DNA from: CAVLCC01 sp963624975
GTDB lineage: Bacteria > Actinomycetota > Coriobacteriia > Coriobacteriales > CADBOM01
DNA length: 64,000 nt
Assembly (NCBI GenBank): GCA_963624975.1
Contig: CAVFRF010000046.1
Span: forward strand, 3,118-67,117
Direction of reading: 5' to 3'
Shown here: one piece after another, positions 17,139-25,147 of the stretch
Layout of the letters: each line of letters opens with the position of its first letter
How positions within the stretch are numbered: the first letter of the stretch is position 1
Position numbers and translations under genes: made by a program
Notes under the pieces: model-generated
Seen by the model: only the letters and a program-made list of their open reading frames with translations
What the model was told of the DNA's origin: nothing
The model's database searches: none

Positions 17139-17912
17139 ATGAAGAAGTTTGCAAAGATCGTCTGCGTCGCGGCAATGGGCGCGCTCCTGGTGATGGGCCT
17201 GGCGGCCTGCGGCGAGAGCAGCTCCAGCTCCACCGACAAGACCTACAAGATCGCCACCGACACCACGTTCGCACCGTTCGAGTTCCAGAACGCCGATGGC
17301 AACTACGAGGGCATCGACGTCGACATCCTGGCCGCTATCGCCGAGGACCAGGGCTTCAAGTACGAGCTCGAGCCCCTCGGATTCGACGCAGCTCTCCAGG
17401 CTGTGCAGTCCAACCAGAGCGATGCCGTGATCGCTGGCATGACCATCACCGACGAGCGTGCAGAGGTCTTCGACTTCTCCGCTTCCTACTATGATTCCGG
17501 CGTGATCATGGCAGTGGCTTCCGACAGCACGATCAGCAGCTACAGCGACCTGTCCGGCAAGAACGTGGCCGTCAAGAAGGGCACCATGGGTGCCGACTAT
17601 GCGGCTTCGATCGCTGACCAGTACGGCTTCACCACCGTGACCTTCAACGACTCGCCCACCATGTATCAGGACGTGCTGGCCGGCAACACCGTGGCCTGCT
17701 TCGAGGACTACCCCGTGATGGGCTATGCCATCACCACCGGCATGAACCTCAAGATGGTCGGTGACCTGCAGTCGCCCAACCAGTACGGCTTCGCAGTGGC
17801 CAAGGGCCAGAACGCCGATCTGCTCAGCATGTTCAACAAGGGCCTCGAGAACATCAAGGCCAACGGCAAGTACGCCGAGATCTGCAACAAGTACGTTTCC
17901 AGCGGAAACTAA
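17139..17912 (+). CDS. Amino-acid ABC transporter substrate-binding lipoprotein
   Basis: A 257-residue family 3 solute-binding protein. The signal peptide ends in the lipobox LAAC with Cys24 as lipid anchor, followed by a Ser-rich linker. The mature part starts KTYKIATDTTFAPFEFQNAD, the classic polar amino-acid binding start. NYEGIDVDILAAIAED and QSDAVIAGMTITDERAEVFD follow. It is followed by a terminator hairpin, then a permease and an ATPase in the same direction. The exact ligand (Gln, Cys, Arg or other) cannot be read from sequence. Confidence 0.93.
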   Translation: MKKFAKIVCVAAMGALLVMGLAACGESSSSSTDKTYKIATDTTFAPFEFQNADGNYEGIDVDILAAIAEDQGFKYELEPLGFDAALQAVQSNQSDAVIAGMTITDERAEVFDFSASYYDSGVIMAVASDSTISSYSDLSGKNVAVKKGTMGADYAASIADQYGFTTVTFNDSPTMYQDVLAGNTVACFEDYPVMGYAITTGMNLKMVGDLQSPNQYGFAVAKGQNADLLSMFNKGLENIKANGKYAEICNKYVSSGN

Positions 17913-17930
17913 ATAGCTTGACCTGAACGA

Positions 17931-17962
17931 GAAGCCCCGCTCGCCACGAGCGGGGCTTCTTT
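17931..17962 (+). terminator. Intrinsic terminator inside the ABC operon
   Basis: Thirteen-base perfect arms GAAGCCCCGCTCG and CGAGCGGGGCTTC with a 3-base loop are followed by TTT. It lies between the binding-protein gene and the permease gene, so partial termination would make more binding protein than membrane complex. Confidence 0.85.
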
Positions 17963-17992
17963 GCGGGATTAGGAACGGAGTTAGTAGGTTAG

Positions 17993-18667
17993 ATGGGCTT
18001 CATCGATGCAATCACCGGGTTCTGGGACCTGTTCGTAGAGTCCCTCCCCATGCTTCTAAGCGGGCTGGGCCTCACGCTCGAGCTTGCTGCCGTATCACTC
18101 ATAATCGCCATGATTCTCGGGCTTTTCTCGTCTCTCATGGGAATGTCCAAGATCAAGGTGCTCAGGTGGATCTCGCAGATCTACGTCGCCATCATCCGTG
18201 GCACTCCGCTTCTGGTCCAGGCGTTCTTCATCTACTTCGGAATCACCGGCCTTCTGGGCATTCGCATGACGGCGTTCATGGCCGGCATCATAGCCCTGAG
18301 CCTCAACGCCGGAGGCTATCTCTCCGAGATATTCCGCGGCGGCATCCAGGCCGTAGACCCCGGCCAGAGCGAGGCGGCGCGCAGCCTTGGCCTCTCCAAG
18401 GCGCAGACGCTGCGCAAGGTCGTGATTCCGCAGGCAGTGCGCATCTGCATCCCGTCTGTGGTCAACCAGTGGTGCATCACCATCAAGGACACGTCGATCA
18501 TCTGCGTCATCGGCCTGGCGGAGCTTACCTGGGCCGGCCAGCAGATCATCGCCCGCACCTATCAGTCCTTCCAGGTCTGGCTCATGGTGGGCATCCTGTA
18601 CTTCGTAATCATCTATGTTCTGACGGTGCTTTCGCGCATCCTGGAGAAGAAGGTGTCTCTTGGCTAA
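17993..18667 (+). CDS. Amino-acid ABC transporter permease
   Basis: A 224-residue His/Glu/Gln-type inner membrane permease. It has about five membrane helices and the EAA coupling loop EAARSLGLSKAQTLRKVVIP near residue 129. YVAIIRGTPLLVQAFFIYFG near 65 is the usual start of the conserved core. It forms the membrane channel with the ATPase encoded next, which starts 8 bases before its stop codon. The ATG at 17993 follows the intra-operon terminator by 30 bases. Confidence 0.93.
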   Translation: MGFIDAITGFWDLFVESLPMLLSGLGLTLELAAVSLIIAMILGLFSSLMGMSKIKVLRWISQIYVAIIRGTPLLVQAFFIYFGITGLLGIRMTAFMAGIIALSLNAGGYLSEIFRGGIQAVDPGQSEAARSLGLSKAQTLRKVVIPQAVRICIPSVVNQWCITIKDTSIICVIGLAELTWAGQQIIARTYQSFQVWLMVGILYFVIIYVLTVLSRILEKKVSLG

Positions 18668-19388
18668 GATCGAGATTAGAGACCTGCACAAGTACTTCGA
18701 CAAAAACGAGGTTCTGCGCGGCATTTCAACCGATATCGAAGAGGGCGAGGTCGTGTGCCTCATCGGCCCCTCGGGTTCGGGCAAGTCCACGTTCCTGCGC
18801 TGCATGAACTGCCTCGAGGAGCCTACCTCGGGCACCGTTACTGTAGACGGGCACGTGCTCACTGCCAAGCACAAGGACATCGACAAGTTCCGCGAAGACA
18901 TCGGCATGGTGTTCCAGCAGTTCAACCTGTTCCCCCATCTCACCGTGATGGAGAACATCACGCTGGCGCCGGTGATGCGCAAGAAGATGTCACAGCAGGA
19001 GGCGGTCGAGACCGGCCGCAGGCTTCTGGCCAGAGTCGGCCTCGCCGAGAAGGAGAACGCGTATCCGCGCAACCTCTCTGGCGGACAGAAGCAGCGCGTC
19101 GCCATCGCACGCGCACTTGCCATGAAGCCCGACCTCATGCTATTCGACGAGCCCACGTCGGCGCTCGACCCCGAGATGGTGGGCGAGGTTCTCGACGTTA
19201 TGAAGAAGCTCGCCCAAGAGGGCATGACCATGGTCGTGGTCACGCACGAGATGGGATTCGCGAAGTCGGTGGCCGACAGGGTCATGTTCATCGACGGCGG
19301 CGTGATCGCCGAGGAGGGCACTCCCACCCAAGTGTTCGACAACCCGCAGAACCCCAGGACTCAGAGCTTCCTCAACAAGGTTCTGTAA
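18660..19388 (+). CDS. Amino-acid ABC transporter ATP-binding protein
   Basis: A 242-residue GlnQ-like ATPase. Walker A GPSGSGKST is near residue 38, Q-loop QQFNLFPH near 86, signature LSGGQKQR near 141 and Walker B LMLFDEPTSALDPE near 161, with the switch His in VVTHEMG. The start is a TTG at 18660 that overlaps the permease end by 8 bases, with GGAGAAGAAGG just upstream. No ATG gives a complete N terminus. It is the last gene of the importer and is followed by a strong terminator. Confidence 0.93.
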   Translation: MAKIEIRDLHKYFDKNEVLRGISTDIEEGEVVCLIGPSGSGKSTFLRCMNCLEEPTSGTVTVDGHVLTAKHKDIDKFREDIGMVFQQFNLFPHLTVMENITLAPVMRKKMSQQEAVETGRRLLARVGLAEKENAYPRNLSGGQKQRVAIARALAMKPDLMLFDEPTSALDPEMVGEVLDVMKKLAQEGMTMVVVTHEMGFAKSVADRVMFIDGGVIAEEGTPTQVFDNPQNPRTQSFLNKVL

Positions 19389-19443
19389 GGGCTCGCAGCG
19401 CAGGCTCGAGCCAGCGGGTTTCAGCCTGCGAAACATAGCACAC

Positions 19444-19487
19444 AAAACTAAAGGACGCCGGTTGAACAACCAGCGTCCTTTAGTTTT
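19444..19487. terminator. Bidirectional terminator, convergent genes
   Basis: Fifteen-base arms AAAACTAAAGGACGC and GCGTCCTTTAGTTTT enclose a second small stem GGTTG/CAACC. T-rich tails are present in both directions, so it can end both the plus-strand ATPase gene and the minus-strand TetR gene. Confidence 0.85.
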
Positions 19488-19555
19488 GCCTTATAGTGCT
19501 GTCTGCCGCTTCGGAACCCCAGCTTGGACTCGCCCAAGAACGGGCAGGCAACTTC

Positions 19556-20206
19556 CTACTCCACGATCACGGGCTCGAAGTCCACGATATCGAGCTTGAT
19601 CTTCGAAAGGGTCTCCACGGCCTTCTTGGCTCGCTCTGCAACCTCTTCGTTGGGCAGGTAGCCGAAGTACATCTCCAGGTAGAACGTGTAGTTCTGCTCG
19701 AACGACTGCTTCTCGGGGTGGCGGCTGAAATACGCGTCCACGGCGGCCTCGATGCCCTTGTAGGCCACGAACAGGAAGTCGGCCTTGTCCCTGCCCACTC
19801 TGTCGGCAGCGGCGCGATATGCCGCATAGCTCGTGTCGAGGTACTTCGACTCGTCGTCGTTGGCAAGGTCGTCGAGCATGAACTCCATCACGAACCTGCG
19901 ATAGGCCTCGTTGTCGTTGATGAGCTTCCTGTGAAGGCCCAGTCCCAAGAACGCCTTCTGCATATCGTCTTCGTCGGCGAACATCGTGAATGCCATCTCG
20001 GTGAGCTTCTTCATGAACTCGTCGTAGAGCATCGATGCGATGTTGCGCTTGTTTCCAAAGTGATGCGCGATGGTTCCGGGGTTGACCATGGCGGCCTTGT
20101 AGATCTCGGAATACGTGGTGTTCTTGTAGCCCTTCTCCATGAAAAGCTTCTTGCATGTGTCCACGATTATGCTTCGAGTCTCGACGCCGTTCGCGTAGTT
20201 GACCAT
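19556..20206 (-). CDS. TetR/AcrR family transcriptional regulator
   Basis: A 216-residue one-component repressor. The N-terminal HTH reads LFMEKGYKNTTYSEIYKAAM followed by VNPGTIAHHFGNKRNIASML (about 22-62), the standard TetR recognition helix region. The rest is the helical ligand-binding and dimer domain. No target is evident: the upstream 230 bases to the restriction gene hold no obvious palindrome, and the downstream gene is convergent. The ATG has AGGAG 5 bases upstream. Confidence 0.88.
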   Translation of the reverse strand: MVNYANGVETRSIIVDTCKKLFMEKGYKNTTYSEIYKAAMVNPGTIAHHFGNKRNIASMLYDEFMKKLTEMAFTMFADEDDMQKAFLGLGLHRKLINDNEAYRRFVMEFMLDDLANDDESKYLDTSYAAYRAAADRVGRDKADFLFVAYKGIEAAVDAYFSRHPEKQSFEQNYTFYLEMYFGYLPNEEVAERAKKAVETLSKIKLDIVDFEPVIVE

Positions 20207-20440
20207 CTCTTCTCCTGACTATGTATTAACGCAGCTGCCGGACCCAGTCCGGCTTGATAGCGAACCGCATGAACCCACGCGCATCCAACTCATGCGTTTC
20301 GCGTTCGCACACAGAGGTTATGCTAACTCAAATTTGAGCGCAAAGAAATTGAGCGTCTACAAGTACACTAAAAGCACACCGCAGACGGACACGGCATGGC
20401 AAAGCCCTCCAATAATCAACCGCTCGCCGCCGATGGTCCA

Positions 20441-21196
20441 CTAGGGAAGCTTCATAACCCAGTAGCTAAGGTTGGACTCGTCGTATCCCGCTGCCCTGAT
20501 TACCTCCATCTTGTCCACATGTTCTGGGACCTTGACCTTGATATGCAGCCTCTCTGCGGGAATATCTTCCTTAATCGTGAGCTGCGACCCATGTGGCTGC
20601 CACGTAAAGCGGTGTTTTCCGGATTGCTTTTCGCGACCTTCGAGATTGTGGTTCTTGTTCCAGCTGAATTCGTATGCTTCCGGATCGTACCGCACGGTAT
20701 CGGTTTCGAATATCAGAAACTCAGCGCAGTTCTCGCCTTTAACCAGCACGACCGTTCTCGCGACTTTGAAGAAGCTCCTTATCTCCGAAACCCTCTCGTT
20801 CCATATGCTCAGAACCATCTTGCCTATGAGGTTAGGGTCGTCATCTGGTCCGACCGCGCCCTTTTCGAAGCTGAACACAGGCGAGCACCTACCGCTTATC
20901 AGCCTGACTTCCTTCTGCGCCCCAAGGTTGTTCTTACTCCCCTTCACGGTCTTGGCGCTCCAACAGCAGCTTCCAAGCTGAACATCATCAAGACCGATGT
21001 TGGAAGGCTTCCATTCTGCATCTATGCAACGCGCAAAGACCTGTTCCCACTCCTCGCCTTCGATCGTTACCGGATCCTTGGTCGCGTGCAGATAGATCAT
21101 ATCTTCGGTGAAACGCTTGATGAAGCTATGGGGAAACTGATTGATCGGATACGGAGCTGCAGCCTTACTGGCATGTCTGAGCCTAGGTTCTTTCAT
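20441..21196 (-). CDS. Putative type II restriction endonuclease
   Basis: A 251-residue protein without a motif I can name with certainty. It starts 14 bases after a 5-cytosine methyltransferase gene on the same strand and shares its lower GC content, which is the usual layout of a type II restriction partner. EFLIFETDTVRYDPEAYEFS and LSIWNERVSEIRSFFKVART may contain the nuclease core, but I cannot mark a full PD-(D/E)XK motif. The ribosome site AAAGGAAG lies 7 bases before the ATG. The endonuclease assignment is by association. Confidence 0.62.
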   Translation of the reverse strand: MKEPRLRHASKAAAPYPINQFPHSFIKRFTEDMIYLHATKDPVTIEGEEWEQVFARCIDAEWKPSNIGLDDVQLGSCCWSAKTVKGSKNNLGAQKEVRLISGRCSPVFSFEKGAVGPDDDPNLIGKMVLSIWNERVSEIRSFFKVARTVVLVKGENCAEFLIFETDTVRYDPEAYEFSWNKNHNLEGREKQSGKHRFTWQPHGSQLTIKEDIPAERLHIKVKVPEHVDKMEVIRAAGYDESNLSYWVMKLP

Positions 21197-21210
21197 ATGG
21201 ACTTCCTTTG

Positions 21211-22371
21211 TTACTCGGAGCGATAGTCAGGAGGGAATGCCAGTGGCACGAACCGGTCCAAAACAGCCTCCACCAGAGAAACCGGAACCGCATTCCCTGC
21301 CTGATGACGCGTCTGGTAATCGGACACCACAATCTTGAATGAATCAGGAAAGCCCTGCAACCTCAACATCTCGCGAGGCGTGAGGCGCCGAACGCCATCG
21401 ACCAGAAGATAGTTGTAGCTTGCGCCGGCTCGCAACGCACAGCTATATGGATACGAGGTGATGTTTCCCGACTTGTTCTCGTGCCAGATTGCCGGTTGGT
21501 ATTTCGAAGTATGGGCAGCCTTTCGCTTTTGAATGATTCTGTCGGATGCGTAGTACTTCTGGTCGACATCCTTTTCCAGAATCTCGCTCAGGGAAACTCG
21601 TTCGTCCGAGGGTTCTGGCCATTCCATCCGCAACGGCCTTTTGGATCCGACCAAGATAATTCGCTCGCGCTTCTGGGGCAGACCGAAATCCAGTGCATTC
21701 AGAATCTTGTAGTCAACGTAGTATCCAAGCTCCTCCCGAAGCGTGGTCAATATGACGTTGAGCGTCTTGCCCTTATCGTGCGTAGCAAGCTGCTTGACGT
21801 TTTCTAGAACAAACGCCTGCGGCTGCTTGGCTTTCAAAATGCGCGCGATGTCGAAGAACAGCGTCCCCCGCGTCTTATCTTCAAAGCCTTCCCTCTTGCC
21901 ACAAATAGAAAACGCTTGGCAAGGGAAGCCCCCGAAGAGCAGGTCGAAATCTGGAATGGCATTCTCGTCCACTTCCTTGATGTCGCCTGTTGGCATTTCT
22001 CCAAAATTCGCCTCGTAGCTCTTCTGTGCATTCGCATCGATGTCGCAGCTAAAGACGCATTCTCCTTCTATCCCATATTTCTCGAAGACATCGTTGGCTG
22101 CGTACCGAAAGCCGCCGATGCCGCAAAACAAATCGATATACTTGATTTTTCTGGGAAGCTGCCCATTCTCCAGAGGTTCGCCCGGAGTGAAGAAAAGCCT
22201 ATCGATGGGCATGTTGAGCGACGACGCTATATCTTCCGCCGTCTTGCACGAAGGAGTGCTCTTGCCATTCTCGATATCGGATAACGCACGGCGGCTGATA
22301 TTCGACATCGATGCCAGAGACTCTTGCGACAGCCCTTGCTCTTTGCGAACTTCTTGGAGAATATTGTGCAT
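21211..22371 (-). CDS. DNA (cytosine-5-)-methyltransferase with N-terminal HTH
   Basis: A 386-residue modification enzyme. Residues 1-60 are an Xre-type HTH (EQGLSQESLASMSNISRRAL). Methylase motif I DLFCGIGGFR is at about 80-89, motif IV GGFPCQAFS with catalytic Cys151, motif VI LENVKQL near 195, QKRERI near 230, and motifs IX-X TPREMLRLQGFPD and RHQAGNAVPV near the end. The HTH-plus-methylase architecture matches enzymes such as M.SsoII and M.EcoRII, which repress their own operon. The recognition sequence cannot be read here. Lower GC than the flanks suggests horizontal acquisition. GAGG lies 8 bases before the ATG. Confidence 0.92.
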   Translation of the reverse strand: MHNILQEVRKEQGLSQESLASMSNISRRALSDIENGKSTPSCKTAEDIASSLNMPIDRLFFTPGEPLENGQLPRKIKYIDLFCGIGGFRYAANDVFEKYGIEGECVFSCDIDANAQKSYEANFGEMPTGDIKEVDENAIPDFDLLFGGFPCQAFSICGKREGFEDKTRGTLFFDIARILKAKQPQAFVLENVKQLATHDKGKTLNVILTTLREELGYYVDYKILNALDFGLPQKRERIILVGSKRPLRMEWPEPSDERVSLSEILEKDVDQKYYASDRIIQKRKAAHTSKYQPAIWHENKSGNITSYPYSCALRAGASYNYLLVDGVRRLTPREMLRLQGFPDSFKIVVSDYQTRHQAGNAVPVSLVEAVLDRFVPLAFPPDYRSE

Positions 22372-22389
22372 GGATACAACCTCGTATAT

Positions 22390-22452
22390 GAAGATAACTT
22401 CTCATTTCACTCATTTCCGCTTAATTATACAGTCCCATAAGAGCAATTAAAA
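22390..22452 (-). promoter_or_regulatory. Promoter and candidate operator of the restriction-modification operon
   Basis: On the minus strand a perfect TATAAT (22429-22424) has TTTTAA 17 bases upstream (22452-22447). Between the promoter and the methylase ATG, 22390-22401 reads GAAGATAACTTC, a near-palindrome suited to the N-terminal HTH of the methylase. Two GAAATGA direct repeats lie in the same leader. Confidence 0.55.
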
Positions 22453-22464
22453 TCATGCATATGC

Positions 22465-22500
22465 AAAAAGGTCCGGGCGGCTCTTCTTGCCTCCCGGACC
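22465..22500 (-). terminator. Intrinsic terminator of the DtxR-type gene
   Basis: Arms GGTCCGGG (22470-22477) and CCCGGACC (22493-22500) form the stem. Read on the minus strand it is followed by CTTTTTGC. Confidence 0.8.
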
Positions 22501-22527
22501 CTCTATGGGCTGCTTATCTGCTGAGCG

Positions 22528-22944
22528 CTACTTGATGCGGGCGGCCTCCACCACTTCGGGCACGCTGGTCTCCATGTAGCCTATCCAGCGATTGAGCGTG
22601 TCGTCGCTGATGGCGTGCTCCATCTTGCAAGCCTCTTCCTCGGCGGTCTTGGGGTCGACGCCCAGCACGTCCATGAGGAAGTGGAAGAGCAGCTTGTGGC
22701 GCTTGAACACCGATTTGCCGTAGTCGGCACCCTTTTTGGTGAGGAAGATGTCGCCGTAGGGCTCCTGCTCCACGTATCCATGCTCCCTGAGCACCGACAC
22801 CGCCTTGTTGACGCTGGCCTTCGAAACGTCGAGCTTGGTCGCCAGATCCACGCTGCGCACCGGCACGTTCACGGCGCCTGCCAGCTCGTACACGGCTTCA
22901 AGGTAGTCTTCGTTGGCCTGCGTCATTCGCAGTTCTTCGCGCAT
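22528..22944 (-). CDS. DtxR/MntR family metal-dependent regulator
   Basis: A 138-residue iron or manganese responsive repressor. The winged HTH NVPVRSVDLATKLDVSKASVNKAVSVLREHGYVEQEPYGDIFLT spans about 26-69. The dimer and metal-binding domain follows with FKRHKLLFHFLMDVLGVDPKTAEEEACKMEHAISD (about 80-114), which holds the His/Glu/Cys/Glu/His metal ligands expected of the family. It lacks the SH3-like third domain, so it is MntR-sized. The ATG at 22944 has GGAGA 6 bases upstream. No transporter gene is adjacent. Confidence 0.9.
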   Translation of the reverse strand: MREELRMTQANEDYLEAVYELAGAVNVPVRSVDLATKLDVSKASVNKAVSVLREHGYVEQEPYGDIFLTKKGADYGKSVFKRHKLLFHFLMDVLGVDPKTAEEEACKMEHAISDDTLNRWIGYMETSVPEVVEAARIK

Positions 22945-23327
22945 AGCTTGTCTCCATCAGCTTTGTCGAAGCACCGATAAACCTGCAGCGCAGACCCCTT
23001 CGTTGCCCTGCCCGGTGCGTTGATTCCCATTGGTTACCTAATTTTATTACTCCAAAGCGGAGTTTATTTCGGCAAACTCTTTTACAAATCCGCTTGCCCG
23101 GATTATTGGCGGCTATCCGGCAGCTCCGCAACGCATCGGAGGCTGCGAGTTCCGGAAACTCTCCGACTCGTTGAACCCCTTGCGGGCGCATGCCCGCGTC
23201 CGCCTTCCCCTTGCACGTGGGCTGGTGTAGATTGTCACTTGCAGATGCGTTTCGCGGGTGACAATCTACACGCCTCCAGCATCAGCCAATTAACACGCCA
23301 ACCAATCTATCGAGAATCGAGGTTATC
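22945..23327. other. Divergent regulatory region, DtxR-type gene and bioY
   Basis: No gene seen. Within it are a half-site TTAGGTAACC (minus strand, 23040-23031) reminiscent of DtxR/IdeR boxes and possibly autoregulatory, a hairpin ACTCC/GGAGT near 23048-23062, a GCGGGC/GCCCGC hairpin at 23182-23197, and the large palindrome at 23225-23271 before bioY. Confidence 0.5.
23225..23271. promoter_or_regulatory. Candidate BirA (biotin) operator upstream of bioY
   Basis: Perfect 14-base arms GTGTAGATTGTCAC and GTGACAATCTACAC are separated by 19 bases. Known BirA operators are long-spaced inverted repeats with TTGT...ACAA cores, and this fits that layout. It sits 56 bases before the bioY ATG, and the nearby BirA carries the DNA-binding domain needed. 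Confidence 0.75.
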
Positions 23328-23894
23328 ATGACGGCCAATAGCATTGCCGCTCGTTCTTCGGCTGCAGCTTCCAAGAGTTCGCTTCGCACGAGCATCGCGC
23401 TCGTAGCTCTCTTCGTGGGGCTTCTCGCCATCTCTGCCTGGGTGAGGGTTCCCGTGGGACCCGTGCCCGTGACCTTGCAGACCCTCGTGGTGTTTCTAGC
23501 CGCAGTTGTGCTTGGCCCCAAGCGCGGTGCCATCGCCGTGGCCTCGTACATCGCTCTGGGATTCGCAGGCCTGCCGATGTTCTCCGGCTTCGTTGGAGGC
23601 AGCGCGGCGATTCTGGGCGCTACCGGCGGATACCTCGTTGGATTCATCCTGAGCGCGGTCGTGACGGGCGCAATCGTGCAGAAGTTCGGCAAGAGCGTCG
23701 CGGTGCTTGCCGTGGCGATGGTCGCTGGTCTCGCGATCTGCTATGCGTTCGGCACCGTGTGGTTCATGGCCATCTCGGGTGCCGAGGCAAGCTACGTGAT
23801 GTCGGTCTGCGTGCTGCCGTTCGTGCTTCCCGATGCCATCAAGATCGCGCTCGCCATCTCGGCGGTCAAGCTCATCGGAGCCGTCAGGCACTAG
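23328..23894 (+). CDS. bioY: Biotin transporter substrate-specific subunit
   Basis: A 188-residue membrane protein of the ECF biotin importer. About six helices are predicted. The family stretch RVPVGPVPVTLQTLVVFLAA is near residue 42, followed by GPKRGAIAVASYIALGFAGLPMFSG and GATGGYLVGFILSA. No ECF ATPase or EcfT gene is adjacent, so it would share a common energising module. Preceded by a BirA-like palindrome, it should be repressed when biotin is sufficient. It is followed by its own terminator and the convergent birA. Confidence 0.93.
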   Translation: MTANSIAARSSAAASKSSLRTSIALVALFVGLLAISAWVRVPVGPVPVTLQTLVVFLAAVVLGPKRGAIAVASYIALGFAGLPMFSGFVGGSAAILGATGGYLVGFILSAVVTGAIVQKFGKSVAVLAVAMVAGLAICYAFGTVWFMAISGAEASYVMSVCVLPFVLPDAIKIALAISAVKLIGAVRH

Positions 23895-23919
23895 CAGGAT
23901 CTTTGCTCGAGCAGAAGAC

Positions 23920-23954
23920 GAGGGGCGGTTGCACAATAGCAGCCGCCCCTCTTT
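23920..23954 (+). terminator. Terminator of bioY
   Basis: Arms GAGGGGCGG and CCGCCCCTC with an inner TGC/GCA pair are followed by TTTG. Confidence 0.75.
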
Positions 23955-23987
23955 GTTTCTCGCAACTACATTGCAGCGGCGAACTCG

Positions 23988-24977
23988 CTAGAAACGAATC
24001 GAAATCTCCCCTGCTCGCAGAACATGCTCGGTACCGTCGTCGTCCAGCACCTTGAGTCCACCGTCGTCTTCCACGGCGATCGCCTTGGCCACATGAGTGC
24101 CGCCGCCCATCTCGTACTCGATCTGCATGCCGATCACAAACGACAGCTCTCGATACTCGTCCACTACGCGCTTGCGAATCGCCTCGGCATCTCCAGCAGC
24201 CTCGGCCGGGTCGAACACGCCCGAGTCCAGCAGGTTCTCGATAATCGCAGCCAGCAGCTGGCTTCGCGTGCGTTCCGGCAGCAGCTCCACGAATCCGGCT
24301 CTGTCGGCGATGTCGTCGGGAAAATCCTGCTCCCCCACGTTCACGCCAATTCCGATTGCCACGTTGTGCATCGTGCGGCTCTCGAGGTCGGCTGTGCCCT
24401 CCGACAAGATGCCGCAGACCTTGCGTCCATCCACGTAGATGTCGTTCACCCACTTCACGCGGGGCTGGCAACCGCAGTTTGCCTCGATGGCCCGCGAGGT
24501 GGCAACAGCGGCGCACATGGTCATGGTGGCAGCGTCGGATGCAAGCTCGTTCCCGTTCACAAGCAGGGTAAAGTAGACTCCGCCCGAAGGTGAGAAGAAG
24601 CTGCGACCACGCCTGCCTCGGCCACCTGTCTGATGTCTGGCTACTATCGCCGCGGTGCCGCGAAAGCCGTCTGCAATCATCCGCTTGGCTTCGTCTTGGG
24701 TGGAATCCAGCTCGTCGAACACCGCAAGCTCGAGCTGCGGCCTCGGATGAGCAAAAGCCCTCGCAATCGCCAACGCGCTGATCGCGTCGCAACCTTCATC
24801 CAGCTTGTAGCCCCTGTTGGTGGTCGATCCGATCTTGCACCCCTCGGAACGCAGGGAGTTTATCGCCTTCCACACCGCGTTGCGCGACACGCCAAGCTCG
24901 TCGGCCATCGCCTGCCCCGACACGTGATCGCCGCTGTTGCGTTGCAGGATATCGAGAACCTGGTCTTTCACGCTCAT
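23988..24977 (-). CDS. birA: Bifunctional biotin ligase/biotin operon repressor
   Basis: About 329 residues. The N-terminal winged HTH (VSGQAMADELGVSRNAVWKA) shows it is the regulatory, class II BirA. The central catalytic domain carries the biotinyl-AMP loop GGRGRRGRSFFSPSGGVYFT, then KWVNDIYVDGRKVCGIL and IGIGVNVG. The C-terminal SH3-like cap ends the protein. It attaches biotin to carboxylase or decarboxylase carriers and should bind the palindrome before bioY. I choose the ATG at 24977 (GGAGG 9 bases upstream). The ATG at 24986 directly abuts the ribosome site. Confidence 0.93.
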   Translation of the reverse strand: MSVKDQVLDILQRNSGDHVSGQAMADELGVSRNAVWKAINSLRSEGCKIGSTTNRGYKLDEGCDAISALAIARAFAHPRPQLELAVFDELDSTQDEAKRMIADGFRGTAAIVARHQTGGRGRRGRSFFSPSGGVYFTLLVNGNELASDAATMTMCAAVATSRAIEANCGCQPRVKWVNDIYVDGRKVCGILSEGTADLESRTMHNVAIGIGVNVGEQDFPDDIADRAGFVELLPERTRSQLLAAIIENLLDSGVFDPAEAAGDAEAIRKRVVDEYRELSFVIGMQIEYEMGGGTHVAKAIAVEDDGGLKVLDDDGTEHVLRAGEISIRF

Positions 24978-25036
24978 CCGATGCATCCTCCCAAAATCCA
25001 GTCAACCACCGTGCCTGCGGATTTTGCCCCAATATG

Positions 25037-25059
25037 AAAAAAGCCCGCTTGCGCAGGCT
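25037..25059 (-). terminator. Terminator of tRNA-Ala
   Basis: On the minus strand AGCCTGC-GCAA-GCGGGCT (one G-U pair) is followed by six T. Confidence 0.8.
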
Positions 25060-25071
25060 CTGAATTCTATT

Positions 25072-25147
25072 TGGTGGAGCTAAGGGGGATCGAACCCCTG
25101 ACCTCATGACTGCCAGTCATGCGCTCTCCCAGCTGAGCTATAGCCCC
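25072..25147 (-). tRNA. tRNA-Ala (GGC)
   Basis: A 76-base cloverleaf on the minus strand with an encoded CCA end. The acceptor begins GGGGCTA. D-arm GCTCAGCTGGGAGAGC, anticodon stem CATGA/TCATG with loop CTGGCAG (anticodon GGC), and T-arm with GGTTCGATCC are all regular. A terminator follows. Confidence 0.95.

Noticed and set aside
17931..17962. Possibility that the ABC permease is a separate operon from the binding protein
   Set aside because: A terminator does intervene, but gene order and direction and the lack of a clear new promoter fit one operon with attenuation better.
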